Translations under genes and position numbers: made by a program
Assembly (NCBI GenBank): GCA_902362455.1
Contig: CABIWJ010000003.1
Coordinates: 30,380-94,379, forward strand
Direction: 5' to 3'
Source: Eubacteriaceae bacterium
GTDB taxonomy: Bacteria > Bacillota > Clostridia > Lachnospirales > Lachnospiraceae
DNA length: 64,000 nt
Shown: positions 46,859 to 55,995 of the stretch, piece after piece
Position numbering within the stretch: the first letter of the stretch is position 1
How the letters are laid out: the number at the start of each line of letters is the position of its first letter
The notes under the pieces: generated by a model
Told to the model about the DNA's origin: nothing
The model's input: the letters and a program-made list of their open reading frames with translations, nothing else
Database searches by the model: none

Positions 46859-47416
46859 TTATTTTGCATCCATATATTCTGCAGTCTTTTTCATTATTTC
46901 TTCCATAATTACAATATCCTTTTCAACATTTCCTGTCTCCATTGAATGATTAGCATTCTCTGTAATATATAATGGAAGATTTCTTTTTTCACATTCATTT
47001 CTGACTATCTCTGTATCTACCCATGGGTCGGATGTCCCATGAAATACAATTCCATTTTCACCGATTACCTCAAATGATTCTGCAACCGGTGTGTAATATA
47101 TCTGACGTGCATTTATCTTATTATTTTTCGCATAGGCTGCTGCAACAGCAGTTCCCACACTCTTTGATATAAACAGCACTTCATCATATACATTAAAATC
47201 AATCTTATCTAATTGCTCTTTTGAATACTGCAATGCCTTATTAAATGCTTCTAACATCTTCTTAGCATTTCCTTTCACATTAACTGGCAATTCTCCATAT
47301 TTTACCTCGGCAATTTCATATCCACGCTCCATTGCCAATTTTCTACTATAATAAAGCAAAGGCTTGTCTGTATGATATCCGATTCCCGGAAATAATACTG
47401 CAATCTTCTTTTTCAT
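46859..47416 (-). CDS. Alpha/beta-hydrolase-fold protein
   Basis: 185 residues. LFPGIGYHTDKPLLYYS near the N-terminus, a nucleophile elbow-like FISKSVGTAVAAAYA, an acid in FHGTSDPWVD and a terminal histidine in ITENANHSME give a plausible Ser-Asp-His triad. Small cytosolic hydrolase of unknown substrate. AGG-type ribosome site. Confidence 0.75.
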   Translation of the reverse strand: MKKKIAVLFPGIGYHTDKPLLYYSRKLAMERGYEIAEVKYGELPVNVKGNAKKMLEAFNKALQYSKEQLDKIDFNVYDEVLFISKSVGTAVAAAYAKNNKINARQIYYTPVAESFEVIGENGIVFHGTSDPWVDTEIVRNECEKRNLPLYITENANHSMETGNVEKDIVIMEEIMKKTAEYMDAK

Positions 47417-47752
47417 CTACTTTAATCCTCATTTCTGACCGGTTTATTCCAATGTTATTCTAATGGCTGGTTTATATATTTTGATTCAAATTCCCAATAG
47501 TGTTCCAGCCTGCTGCCGGTTATATTATATACAAATATAGCAAATTATTCAAATTAATTACACCCCACCATATTCTCTTATAAAATATTTTTCTGTTGTG
47601 TAGTTAGTTTATAAATATTCATTTTTCCTCCGTAATAACTTTTTACAAATTTTATTTTGCAATCTATGTGTTGCAATTATGCCTTTAATTCAAACTAAAA
47701 TCAATGCAAATGCAATTTATTCATTGCAAATTTTATGATTGGAGTTACATTA
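47417..47752. promoter_or_regulatory. Intergenic region with TGCAA repeats
   Basis: 336 AT-rich bases. Between 47660 and 47732 several TGCAA/TTGCA half-sites occur in both orientations just upstream of a decayed XRE gene; they may be relics of its operators. I see nothing else definite. Confidence 0.4.
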
Positions 47753-48010
47753 ATGACCCAAAAAATCAAACACGATATCTCATTAGGTAATAATATTCGT
47801 AAATTACGCAAACAATCACATCTTACTCAGGAACAAACTGTTGCACGTATGCAATTAAAAGGACTTGATATTTCAAGAAGCAGCTATTCACAAATCTAAT
47901 GCGGATCATATAACATTCGCGTTTCAGAACTTATTGCACTTGCTGAAATATTTCATGTTGACTACAATGCTTTCTTTATTAACTTGTACAACAAAAACAC
48001 CCAATCTTAA
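47753..48010 (+). pseudogene. XRE regulator with internal stop
   Basis: From an ATG with GGAG ahead, 48 codons read MTQKIKHDISLGNNIRKLRK and continue through an HTH to SRSSYSQI. A TAA follows at 47897-47899. The same frame then continues with CGSYNIRVSELIALAEIFHV to a TAA at 48008. CI-like sequence on both sides of the stop shows a single nonsense mutation. Confidence 0.85.
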
Positions 48011-48097
48011 CATCTCCATAACTGTATTGGATTTTGAAAATTGGGGATAAAATCAGACGATACATTTAAATATAATTTAATATCTATCAGGAGTTTA

Positions 48098-49393
48098 CTA
48101 CGATAAACTAATCATCCACTTGCGTTTCTTAAAAATAATCAGCGATACAACAAGCCTGAATATTTCTTCCGTAGTTAGCAGTGTATACACACCAACTATG
48201 CCCCACTTAAATACATGTGCTGCAAGCAGACACAGTGGAATTCCGATGCACCATGTGCCAACAATATCAATCACCATGATAATTTTGGTATTGCCGCCGC
48301 TTCTGATAATCCCACCGCCAAGAATCATATTTTCAACCTTGACCGGTGCATATAGTGCAAATACAATAAGCAGTATCTTTCCAAGTGCTTTTACGTTATC
48401 ATCCACATGGTACAGTTTAGTATAGACTCCTGCCATTGTAATAAGTAATGTAGACACCACAACTGCACCAGCCAGACCTGCATACATAATCTTTTTTGAC
48501 TCTGTGTAAGCCTCATCATACTCTTTCCTGCCAAGTCGCTTGCCAACCATTACCCCAGCAGCAGCTGACAATCCGCTAAGTGCTCCTACGATAAGCTCCT
48601 GTATAGGGCAGGTAAGTGTATAAGCCGCCAGGTTAGAAGTTCCTAGATGTCCATATACTGCTGATTCAACATTCTGTCCAAGGCTCCATAAAAATTCACT
48701 GATGAGAATCGGCATAATCATAATAAAATAGTCCTTAATAGTAATTTTACTGAAATGCACTGACCATACCGGTTTATCTCCATCTTTCCTGATACATATG
48801 GCAAATCCGGCAGCAATAACTCCAAGATTAAACAACTGTGAAATAAGTGTTGCAATCGCAGCGCCCTTTATTCCCATACATGGAAATCCGAATGTTCCAA
48901 ATATCAGCAGATAATTAAGTCCTGTATTTACACCAACCGCTCCAAAGCTTGCTAGAAATGGTATAACAGCGTGTTCTCTGCATCGCAGCCATGATGATAA
49001 AATATTGCTTATTGCCATTGGTATATATGAAAAAGCTATAATTCTGAAATATACTGTACCTGTGTTTATAATACTTGCATCTGTAGTATAAAGTCCGAGA
49101 ATCTGAGTTGAAAAGCATCCGGCAGTCAGCATGAATATTCCCGATATTAATATCCCACAAATAAGACTTACGTCAAAGCCGCACTATGCCTCTTCTGTAT
49201 CTTCAGCACCAATAAACTGTGCGATTAATATCCCCGCAACCGTGCTTACCGCACCGATTACCACCGAAAAAATAAAAGAAAAATTACCACATAATCCAAC
49301 TGCCGATATGTTAGTCTCACCTAATTGTCCAATCATAATCTGGTGGAGTACTGTATTTGCTAGAATTATCTCAATCGTATATAAAACTCCAAT
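48098..49393 (-). pseudogene. MATE-family multidrug efflux protein, interrupted
   Basis: One minus-strand frame encodes MATE-like helices. From 49393 it reads ANTVLHQIMIGQLGETNISA and AVSTVAGILIAQFIGAEDTE, then a TAG at 49184-49186, then continues in frame to 48098 with NTGLNYLLIFGTFGFPCMGI and the rest of the domain. The first helix is also missing. The 344-residue piece from 49132 is therefore only the C-terminal part of a broken Na+/H+-coupled exporter. Confidence 0.85.
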
Positions 49394-49419
49394 TTATAAA
49401 TTTTATCAAATTAGAATTT

Positions 49420-49845
49420 CTATTTCTGCTGCCATACCATTAAATAATCTTTTTCCCCGGTAGTTTCATCCAGTCCACTATATTGAATCTCAAATCCTTC
49501 TCTCTGATAAAAAGATATGGCCGGTATATTTTTTTGATATACATTTAAAAGAAGTTTGCTACTTGTATCCTTTACATAATTCAGCAGAATTTTACCAATG
49601 CCCTGCGACTGCATTGCCTCAGAAACAAAAATACCTTCTATATATTCACCATTCATTCCGATAAAGCCCTGTATCTCATAATTATCTTCATAGACATAGA
49701 CAGTTGCCTGCAGCAACAGTTCTTTCACAAGTTCCAAATTTTTTTTCCAATATTGAGCCGGGATAAAATAATGGGCCTTTATATTGGTATCCAACCATAT
49801 GTCTGCAACTATATTGATATCTGCTTTTCGTAATTCTCTAATCAT
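49420..49845 (-). CDS. GNAT-family N-acetyltransferase
   Basis: 141 residues. The acetyl-CoA loop is GIFVSEAMQSQGIGKILLNYV (Q/RxxGxG/A); the C-terminal half has NVYQKNIPAISFYQREGFEI, the usual beta5-alpha4 pattern. Substrate unknown. AGGAG precedes the ATG. Confidence 0.87.
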   Translation of the reverse strand: MIRELRKADINIVADIWLDTNIKAHYFIPAQYWKKNLELVKELLLQATVYVYEDNYEIQGFIGMNGEYIEGIFVSEAMQSQGIGKILLNYVKDTSSKLLLNVYQKNIPAISFYQREGFEIQYSGLDETTGEKDYLMVWQQK

Positions 49846-49887
49846 AGCAAAAAACTCTCCTTCTACTTCCGATTTATCAAACTTATT

Positions 49888-50288
49888 TTATTTCTGTTGA
49901 ATCATCTTAAAATGCTTCAATGCCTCCACAATTGCACTCTTCTTATCTTCTAGACACTGCGGCTGCCTACTTTCTTCATTTTTAGATAAATTAGGACTTG
50001 GAACAAGTTCCAAGTCTGTCGCGACAGTCGTCGAATTGCCCTGCATACCCCTTCTACAGACAGGGCATTTAATAATTCCGGATAAATTATGCTCATGTAG
50101 GGTGCTATGCGTTTTTACCTGTAAAACACCTGTTTTCTGACACTTTCTGTATGCCTGATTCCACATTTTTTCTGATATGATTGCCTCATGGATTCCATCA
50201 TTTAACATGTATTCCTTTTGTTTTACAATATGATATTCATTCCTTGTCCCCGGAATCTTCTCATTTTTTCTTCTACCAATTGCGTGTT
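49888..50288 (-). pseudogene. Serine-recombinase fragment
   Basis: An open stretch upstream of the ATG at 50208 reads IGRRKNEKIPGTRNEYHIVK, followed by IHEAIISEKMWNQA and the zinc-ribbon motif GIIKCPVCRRGMQG. This is the recombinase and zinc-beta-ribbon region of a large serine recombinase; the catalytic N-terminus and the coiled-coil C-terminus are absent. Left-over of an integrative element. Confidence 0.8.
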
Positions 50289-50509
50289 AACTAGTTAAGT
50301 AACTCTTTTCAGTAATTTCCTCCACCATTTTCTTTCAAACGCTCGTCATCTATCGTATGCTTTATATGTTCACTTATATTTAATTTACTGCATTGATACA
50401 AATAGAGTAAAATTTTTGTCAGTTGAATAAATAAAAAAGTGAGAGTAATCGTTAAACCTTTGATATAATAGTTTCAACCAAAAAAACAATAACAAAGGAT
50501 ACTACTCTC
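50289..50509. other. Boundary region before the ISLre2 remnant
   Basis: 221 bases without a gene. The right part (from about 50440, GTGAGAGTAATCGTTAAACC) is probably the left end of the ISLre2-type element; the rest shows nothing definite. Confidence 0.4.
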
Positions 50510-50943
50510 ATAAACATTATATCATTATTAGAAACATTAGTTAATACCCTTTTTGAAGCAGAAGGTAAATTTTTTAAAAATCCTAAAGATTTCTATTCTT
50601 TAGAAAAGGCTGAAGTTATGTTGCTTACAGAGGCTCTTAAAACCAGCTACAACGAAGCAACAAGAGTGTTGTCATCAAAACAAAGAATAACTAAAACTAC
50701 AGTGATGAATAAGGTTTATAGTCTCGCAGATGAGGTACCATATGAAGCACCAAAAGAAGTTAAAACAGTGGATTACTTATTTATTGAGGCTGACGAAGAT
50801 CATATAGCAGAACAGCATGGTAATGCAAATAATTCAAAAGATAATAAAAGCTTTATTTCAAAACTGATATATATTTATGAATGCAAGAAAGAATCGGAAG
50901 GATGCTCCGTTAGAAAAGAGCTTATTAATTCGTATTATTATAG
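50510..50943 (+). pseudogene. ISLre2/UPF0236-type transposase, 3'-truncated
   Basis: The frame gives IISLLETLVNTLFEAEGKFF, then the region around ATG 50618 and the family block YLFIEADEDHIAEQHGNA, ending near RKELIN. The catalytic C-terminal half is missing. The junction at about 50943 enters the antisense of the XRE gene. Confidence 0.8.
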
Positions 50944-51154
50944 TGTTTTCATGAAAAGAAAGTAATGTATCAAGTGAAATATCAAGCAGTCTCGCAATTG
51001 GTGCCAGCAGTTCAATATCCTGCTTGGAATTACTATTCTCCCATTTGTTTACAGCCGGTGTCGTCACGCCTAATCTGTTTGCCATCTCCTCCTGCGTCAT
51101 ACCAGCTTCTTTTATATATTTTTTTATAACAACGCCTATATCCATTTGCTTCAT
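50858..51154 (-). CDS. XRE-family regulator with IS-derived C-terminus
   Basis: 98 residues. The HTH is intact (IKKYIKEAGMTQEEMANRLG then VTTPAVNKWENSNSKQDI) up to LLDISLDTLLSFHE. From about residue 72 the frame runs into the ISLre2 remnant, so the tail (ENTIIIRINKLF and beyond) is foreign. Native relatives continue with a longer sensory or TPR part, so this is a truncated gene that may still bind DNA. Confidence 0.7.
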   Translation of the reverse strand: MKQMDIGVVIKKYIKEAGMTQEEMANRLGVTTPAVNKWENSNSKQDIELLAPIARLLDISLDTLLSFHENTIIIRINKLFSNGASFRFFLAFINIYQF

Positions 51155-51169
51155 CTCCTAAATAATTCA

Positions 51170-51420
51170 AAAGCTTTTGTATACTCAGCATATCAGATTC
51201 ATATAGATTGCACAATTGAGCAATGTTTAATCTTTATTCAAATTAATTAACCAGCAGGAAATGTTACATAATTTATCTGCTGGCTTGGTGGCTTTGATAC
51301 TTCTTAGGTTGACGGCTAGATACGCATTAGAGATGTCTCCATCCAAATGCTGTTCTAGCAAGGGATTTTTCCCTTGAACCCTTTGTTTATTATATGTGGT
51401 GGCGCTTTTTGCCCCCATTT
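51170..51420 (-). other. Conjugative-element debris
   Basis: About 250 bases between the XRE gene and a Maff2 fragment. A 63-codon frame (51227-51418) is present, but I see no ribosome site or domain to support it. Sequence context suggests remnant of the same integrative element. Confidence 0.4.
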
Positions 51421-51422
51421 TA

Positions 51423-51494
51423 TCATTTTGGTGGTGCTTTCCGTGCGATAACGAGTGTCTGAAGTACGCCTACTGCTGAGTTGAAAAATGCCAT
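51423..51494 (-). pseudogene. Maff2-family small protein, truncated
   Basis: After a perfect AGGAGG the ATG at 51494 opens MAFFNSAVGVLQTLVIA, the conserved start of Maff2 proteins of conjugative transposons. It then reads RKAPPK and a stop, losing the rest of the membrane protein. Confidence 0.8.
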
Positions 51495-51699
51495 AATAAA
51501 ATCCTCCTGTTTTCTTAAAAATTTGTTTTTGGTTTCTTTGTATTTAGCTGTCCTTTCAAAGCCCCGTCGACTGAACTTTGAAAATGCGCGCATTAAAAAA
51601 AGCCCCTAATGCAACTGCACTAGAAGCTCTTTCTCAAAATTAAAAACTACAACAAAAAAGCATCAACTATAATCGATTGATGCTCTCTTACTTTCATGA

Positions 51700-51951
51700 T
51701 TAGTCAAAATCATATGGATTGCTGTAACACATCCAATCAAGCGGATACATGACACCATATTCCGCCTCGAATTCAGCCTGGCGTTTTGCACGCTTCTTAG
51801 CTTGATTTGCCGATGCTTTCTTGGACTGTTTCTTAGTCGCCTGATCATTAGCAACTCTTGCCTTGTAGGCCTTGTTGTTTGGATTATGCTGATTAGCGTA
51901 ATTATCCAATTCTTTTTGACTGTGTGTCTTAGATGATACACCTTTTGCCAT
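51700..51951 (-). CDS. Small basic protein of integrative elements
   Basis: 83 residues from the ATG at 51951 with AGGAG ahead: MAKGVSSKTHSQKELDNYAN, a Lys/Ala/Gln-rich middle, and a C-terminal GVMYPLDWMCYSNPYDFD. Proteins of this pattern accompany Maff2-type genes in Firmicute conjugative elements. Function unknown. The upstream part of the frame (51952-51990) lacks a start signal. Confidence 0.65.
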   Translation of the reverse strand: MAKGVSSKTHSQKELDNYANQHNPNNKAYKARVANDQATKKQSKKASANQAKKRAKRQAEFEAEYGVMYPLDWMCYSNPYDFD

Positions 51952-52079
51952 GACTATTATCTCCTTTCTACCTGAATTCCATAGCAGCAACCACGCACCA
52001 GATAGCGGACAATACTGTCACCTTCTTAGCTGAATCTGAAAAATCAGATTATCCGTGCATTTATTGTTTCTCAGGTTTG

Positions 52080-53598
52080 GAGACTAATTTTTACCGAAAT
52101 AAAAATTATCAATAACATTTTAGCCAAGACATCTCTAATAACAGCAAGGTCTTCTATGGTAAAATATAAATCATAGGAGGCCTTTTATTATGGCAAGAAG
52201 AGAAAAGAAACCTGTACACAAAGTAGTAATGGCAGAAGGAAAGCGAAACATCATTCAGCAACTTCTTCAGGAGTATGATATTGAAACCGCTGAAGATATC
52301 CAGGATGCTCTTAAGGATCTGCTTGGCGGCACCATCAAAGAGATGATGGAAGCAGAAATGGATGATCATCTTGGCTACCAGAAATCTGAACAATCTGATA
52401 GCGATGATTACCACAATGGATATAAATCAAAGCGTGTAAACAGCAGCTATGGCAGCATGTATATCGATGTTCCACAGGACCGCAAATCGACATTTGAGCC
52501 ACAGATTGTAAAGAAACGTCAGAAGGATATTTCTGATATCGATCAGAAGATTATTTCCATGTATGCGAAAGGGATGACGACCCGGCAAATATCCGAAACC
52601 ATCGAAGATATCTACGGTTTTGAAACATCAGAAGGCTTTATTTCAGACGTTACAGATAAAATTCTGCCTCAGATCGAAGACTGGCAAAATCGACCGCCGA
52701 ATGAGGTATATCCAATCCTCTATATAGATGCCATCCATTATTCCGTACGCGATAATGGAGTGATCAGAAAGCTGGCTACCTACGTCATTCTTGACATCAA
52801 TACAGAAGGGAAAAAAGAGGTTCTTTCAAGCACTGTCGGTGATAATGAAAGTTCAAAATACTGGCTGTCTGTCCTGAATGAGCTGAAGAATCGTGGTGTA
52901 AAAGATATCCTGATTATCTGTGCTGACGGTCTTAGTGGTATTAAAGAGGCAATTGCCGCTGCATTCCCCAAAACGGAGTATCTGAGATGTATTGTACATC
53001 AGGTAAGAAACACTCTAAAATATGTTCCAGATAAGGACAGAAAAGCGTTCGCTTCCGACCTAAAAACGATTTACCATGCTTCCGATGAAGAAAAGGCTAG
53101 ACTGGCTCTGGATCGCGTTACTGAAAAATGGACCACAAAATACCCGAATTCTATGAAACGCTGGTATGATAACTGGGATGCAATAACGCCGATTTTCAAG
53201 TTCTCACCGGATGTCAGAAAGGTTATTTACACGGTCAATGCAATCGAAAGTCTGAATTCTACCTACCGTAAGCTCAACCGCCAGAGAAGCGTATTTCCTA
53301 GTGATACAGTGCTCCTGAAAGCCCTGTACCTGACAACTTTCGAGGCCACTAAAAAATGGACTATGAGCATTCGGAACTGGGGACAGATCTACGGTGAACT
53401 CAGCATTATGTACGAGGGAAGACTCCCAGAATAGCAGAATCTGTATGCATGATGAGAAGGACGTCTTTGACGTCCGCTCTTGACATGCCTGAAATCATGT
53501 CGTATATATAAAACAAGAGCTGGAAGCTCCAATTTAGTGCTTCCAGTTCAATCATTATCATAGAAGATTATTATTTACAGACTTTTCTTCATAGTCTC
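52080..53598 (+). mobile_element. IS256-family insertion sequence
   Basis: Ends GAGACTA (52080) and TAGTCTC (53592-53598) are inverted, with the transposase between. Beyond the first seven bases the terminal repeats match poorly. No 8-bp target duplication is seen (CAGGTTTG left, GAATATTT right), so one flank may have been rearranged. Confidence 0.85.
52190..53434 (+). CDS. IS256-family transposase
   Basis: 414 residues, complete. Mutator-type DDE enzyme: LYIDAIHYSVRDNG (first Asp), CADGLSGIKEAIAAAFP (second Asp, with the RCIVHQVRN block after it) and NAIESLNSTYRKLNRQ (catalytic Glu). AGGAGG precedes the ATG. Likely active. Confidence 0.95.
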   Translation: MARREKKPVHKVVMAEGKRNIIQQLLQEYDIETAEDIQDALKDLLGGTIKEMMEAEMDDHLGYQKSEQSDSDDYHNGYKSKRVNSSYGSMYIDVPQDRKSTFEPQIVKKRQKDISDIDQKIISMYAKGMTTRQISETIEDIYGFETSEGFISDVTDKILPQIEDWQNRPPNEVYPILYIDAIHYSVRDNGVIRKLATYVILDINTEGKKEVLSSTVGDNESSKYWLSVLNELKNRGVKDILIICADGLSGIKEAIAAAFPKTEYLRCIVHQVRNTLKYVPDKDRKAFASDLKTIYHASDEEKARLALDRVTEKWTTKYPNSMKRWYDNWDAITPIFKFSPDVRKVIYTVNAIESLNSTYRKLNRQRSVFPSDTVLLKALYLTTFEATKKWTMSIRNWGQIYGELSIMYEGRLPE

Positions 53599-53608
53599 GA
53601 ATATTTTA

Positions 53609-55792
53609 TTATCTAGCAGCTTCATTATGTTCACTCATATATTTTAATCTTTTTTCATGCAAAGTCTCTGTTTGACCCACAATAGCAACATTGTCATATA
53701 TTCGTATTGATTTCCACCCCGTCACTTTACATCCCCAATTGTTTATTGTCATTTTTTCCCCTTTATACATCACATATTTATCATCTAACAACTCTGCTTC
53801 TGAATCTTTTGCATCACACGAGTTAACTGTAATATAAAGTTTATCGCCTGGCTTTACTAAATTGAACTCAATTAACTTGTCCATTTTAGGGAATGCCGCT
53901 TCTGTTCTTTTCTTACTGCTCTTCTGTATAGCACCCAAATCAATTTTGGGTTGGGGCATACAATAATCCAATATAATCTCAACCATTTCTTTGCCTCTCT
54001 CTTTAATATTTGAGTACATAGTAAAAGAATTGTATTCCTTTAACTCTATTGCGGTATTTTGTCTTCCAGAATTTTTGTCTCTATAATAAATTCTTAGATT
54101 TCCTATTTTATTTAATATTTGACTTATGAAAGTATCATAATCCATTCCCTCAACAACAATATCTTTTGGAAAATCATGTCCTGGTTTAAGAACTAAAGTA
54201 TTGGTATTCTCATCTTTATAATATTTGTATTTTGCATCCTCGATTTTCGGTGTCTGCACTAGCAAATGGTCCAAACTGAATGCATCACTAAATGAGTCAA
54301 ATAAGGTATAAGCTTGATCATACGAAATAACTGGAATACCCTTTGAAACAGTTGTTGATTCATATAACGCCAATAATGCACATGTAAGTTTCTTGTTTTG
54401 ATTATATGCATCTATTCCCATTAACTCTGCTTTTAATTTCTCTGATGTAATTCCTTTATTCAAATACTCAAAAGCTAGAGAAGTTATAACATTATCTTTT
54501 ATGACCGCTTTGTTATCGTATATTTCATTCATAATACTTGAAAACATAGTAATTGCATCTTTGCTATCTCTATCACTAATAGTAAGGAACTTCACCATAA
54601 ATCCCACCGTTTCAGTTACAATTTCTACCACGTCATCCTTAGCAATTTTGCCTTCACTATAATCAACAAGCATTCTCAAAAACAATGCTTTAGGGTGCTT
54701 ATATGAAACTTCTGTAAATATTTTATAATAAAATCTAAACTTATTATTCTTTATAAGGTTATTTGCCTTATCTGTATCTGACAACATAATATAGTAATCA
54801 ACCTTATTATACATATCATCTAATAACTTCTTAAAAGCTTCTTTTTTTGTTGAAACCTTGTAATAAGGCATCATATCACGAGTAGCAATTGTTTTAAAAT
54901 TCTCCACCGAAATATTCTGTCTATAAAAACACAAATAAGCTTTTATAAAATTATAGAGATAATCGTATAAATTATCATTTGTTTTTATTATTAACTGTCC
55001 CCATTTATCTAAATATGTAGCGTAATCACTTTCATCAAGTTTTGAAAATATATATGTTTTTATCAAGTCAATATCGTCAAGTTTTTTTCCTTTACTATTA
55101 ATTGATTCAAACATAGAAAACACCTTTCCCTTTTTACAATTGGCCTCAACAACAATGAATTGTACATATTGCAACAAATATTCTGCATAATCCAAGATTA
55201 TAGAGCAATCCGTTTTCATTAACATACTCTTGAGTTTCTCCGTTATAAATAAGTAATTATGTATCACTCGCTCCTCAAACTTTGATGATGTTTTATATTC
55301 CTTGCAATATTGTTCAAGGTCTTTTGCATTATCAAAACCTTTATTAAACAAATCAGAAAAACACTTTTTTTCAATACTGTTCAATGTAACTACCGGCAAA
55401 TTCTTCTTATATTCTCGATTTACTACTTTCCACAGTGCTCCCTTAACTCTATTTAATGTTAAATCCTTTTCAGGAACACCACTGATTAGTGCTAACGAAT
55501 ATACCACAAGCAAAATCAAAGAAAAAGTCGTAATACGTTGTTGTCCATCTATAATATCATATCTCGATATTCTGCCATTTACTTTATTGTTTATATCATA
55601 CACAATGATGTTTCCTGTATAATATCCATCTTCCCTATCTTCTGCATTAAATGCCTCGCTTATATCAGTAAGAAGTACTTCTATCTGCTCCTTATCCCAT
55701 GAATAAGGTCGTTGATAAACCGGAACTTCATATATTAATTCAAAAAGTGTTTCCAAATTCCACATATGTGGATCAAGTATTTTTTGTGCCAT
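53609..55792 (-). CDS. DUF262/GmrSD-like protein with C-terminal RAMA-like domain
   Basis: 727 residues. The DUF262 domain is at the N-terminus: VPVYQRPYSWDKEQIEVLL and the nucleotide-site motif YDIIDGQQRITTF (about 80-92). A degenerate DUF1524-like HNH region follows: SLDHLLVQTP in place of EHILPQ, then KIGNLRIYYRDKNSGRQN like the GNL..N block. The last 90 residues (LVKPGDKLYITVN ... KVTGWKSIRIYDN) resemble the RAMA domain of restriction-modification proteins. Known relatives (GmrSD, BrxU, SspE) cut modified or phage DNA. ATG 55792 has AGGAGAGG ahead; divergent from the methyltransferase. Confidence 0.8.
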   Translation of the reverse strand: MAQKILDPHMWNLETLFELIYEVPVYQRPYSWDKEQIEVLLTDISEAFNAEDREDGYYTGNIIVYDINNKVNGRISRYDIIDGQQRITTFSLILLVVYSLALISGVPEKDLTLNRVKGALWKVVNREYKKNLPVVTLNSIEKKCFSDLFNKGFDNAKDLEQYCKEYKTSSKFEERVIHNYLFITEKLKSMLMKTDCSIILDYAEYLLQYVQFIVVEANCKKGKVFSMFESINSKGKKLDDIDLIKTYIFSKLDESDYATYLDKWGQLIIKTNDNLYDYLYNFIKAYLCFYRQNISVENFKTIATRDMMPYYKVSTKKEAFKKLLDDMYNKVDYYIMLSDTDKANNLIKNNKFRFYYKIFTEVSYKHPKALFLRMLVDYSEGKIAKDDVVEIVTETVGFMVKFLTISDRDSKDAITMFSSIMNEIYDNKAVIKDNVITSLAFEYLNKGITSEKLKAELMGIDAYNQNKKLTCALLALYESTTVSKGIPVISYDQAYTLFDSFSDAFSLDHLLVQTPKIEDAKYKYYKDENTNTLVLKPGHDFPKDIVVEGMDYDTFISQILNKIGNLRIYYRDKNSGRQNTAIELKEYNSFTMYSNIKERGKEMVEIILDYCMPQPKIDLGAIQKSSKKRTEAAFPKMDKLIEFNLVKPGDKLYITVNSCDAKDSEAELLDDKYVMYKGEKMTINNWGCKVTGWKSIRIYDNVAIVGQTETLHEKRLKYMSEHNEAAR

Positions 55793-55995
55793 TTTCATCC
55801 TCTCCTACTTTTTCATTGTCTACTTGCTAACTATTTGTCCCTTTTTTACTTTCTTTATTATTTTCTGTTTCTATTATACCATATACTATTGCATCTTGCC
55901 TTCATTTTCTCGATGCAAATTATTTTCCATATTTTTTTATTTGTGATTGTTTTTTTTCATTCCACTCATTATAATAGAGCACGGAGGAATATATC
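55793..55995. promoter_or_regulatory. Divergent promoters of the defence genes
   Basis: Plus strand: TTGTTT (55947-55952), 17 bases, TATAAT (55970-55975). Its start point would fall at the ribosome site, leaving a leader of about 14 bases. Minus strand: extended -10 TGGTATAAT (TATAAT at 55873-55878) for the DUF262 gene. Confidence 0.6.

Noticed and set aside
51227..51418. 63-codon minus-strand frame in the conjugative debris
   Set aside because: No ribosome site, no recognisable domain, and the preceding Maff2 gene is truncated; better treated as debris.
52072..53606. Target-site duplication of the IS256 element
   Set aside because: The eight bases on each side (CAGGTTTG and GAATATTT) do not match.
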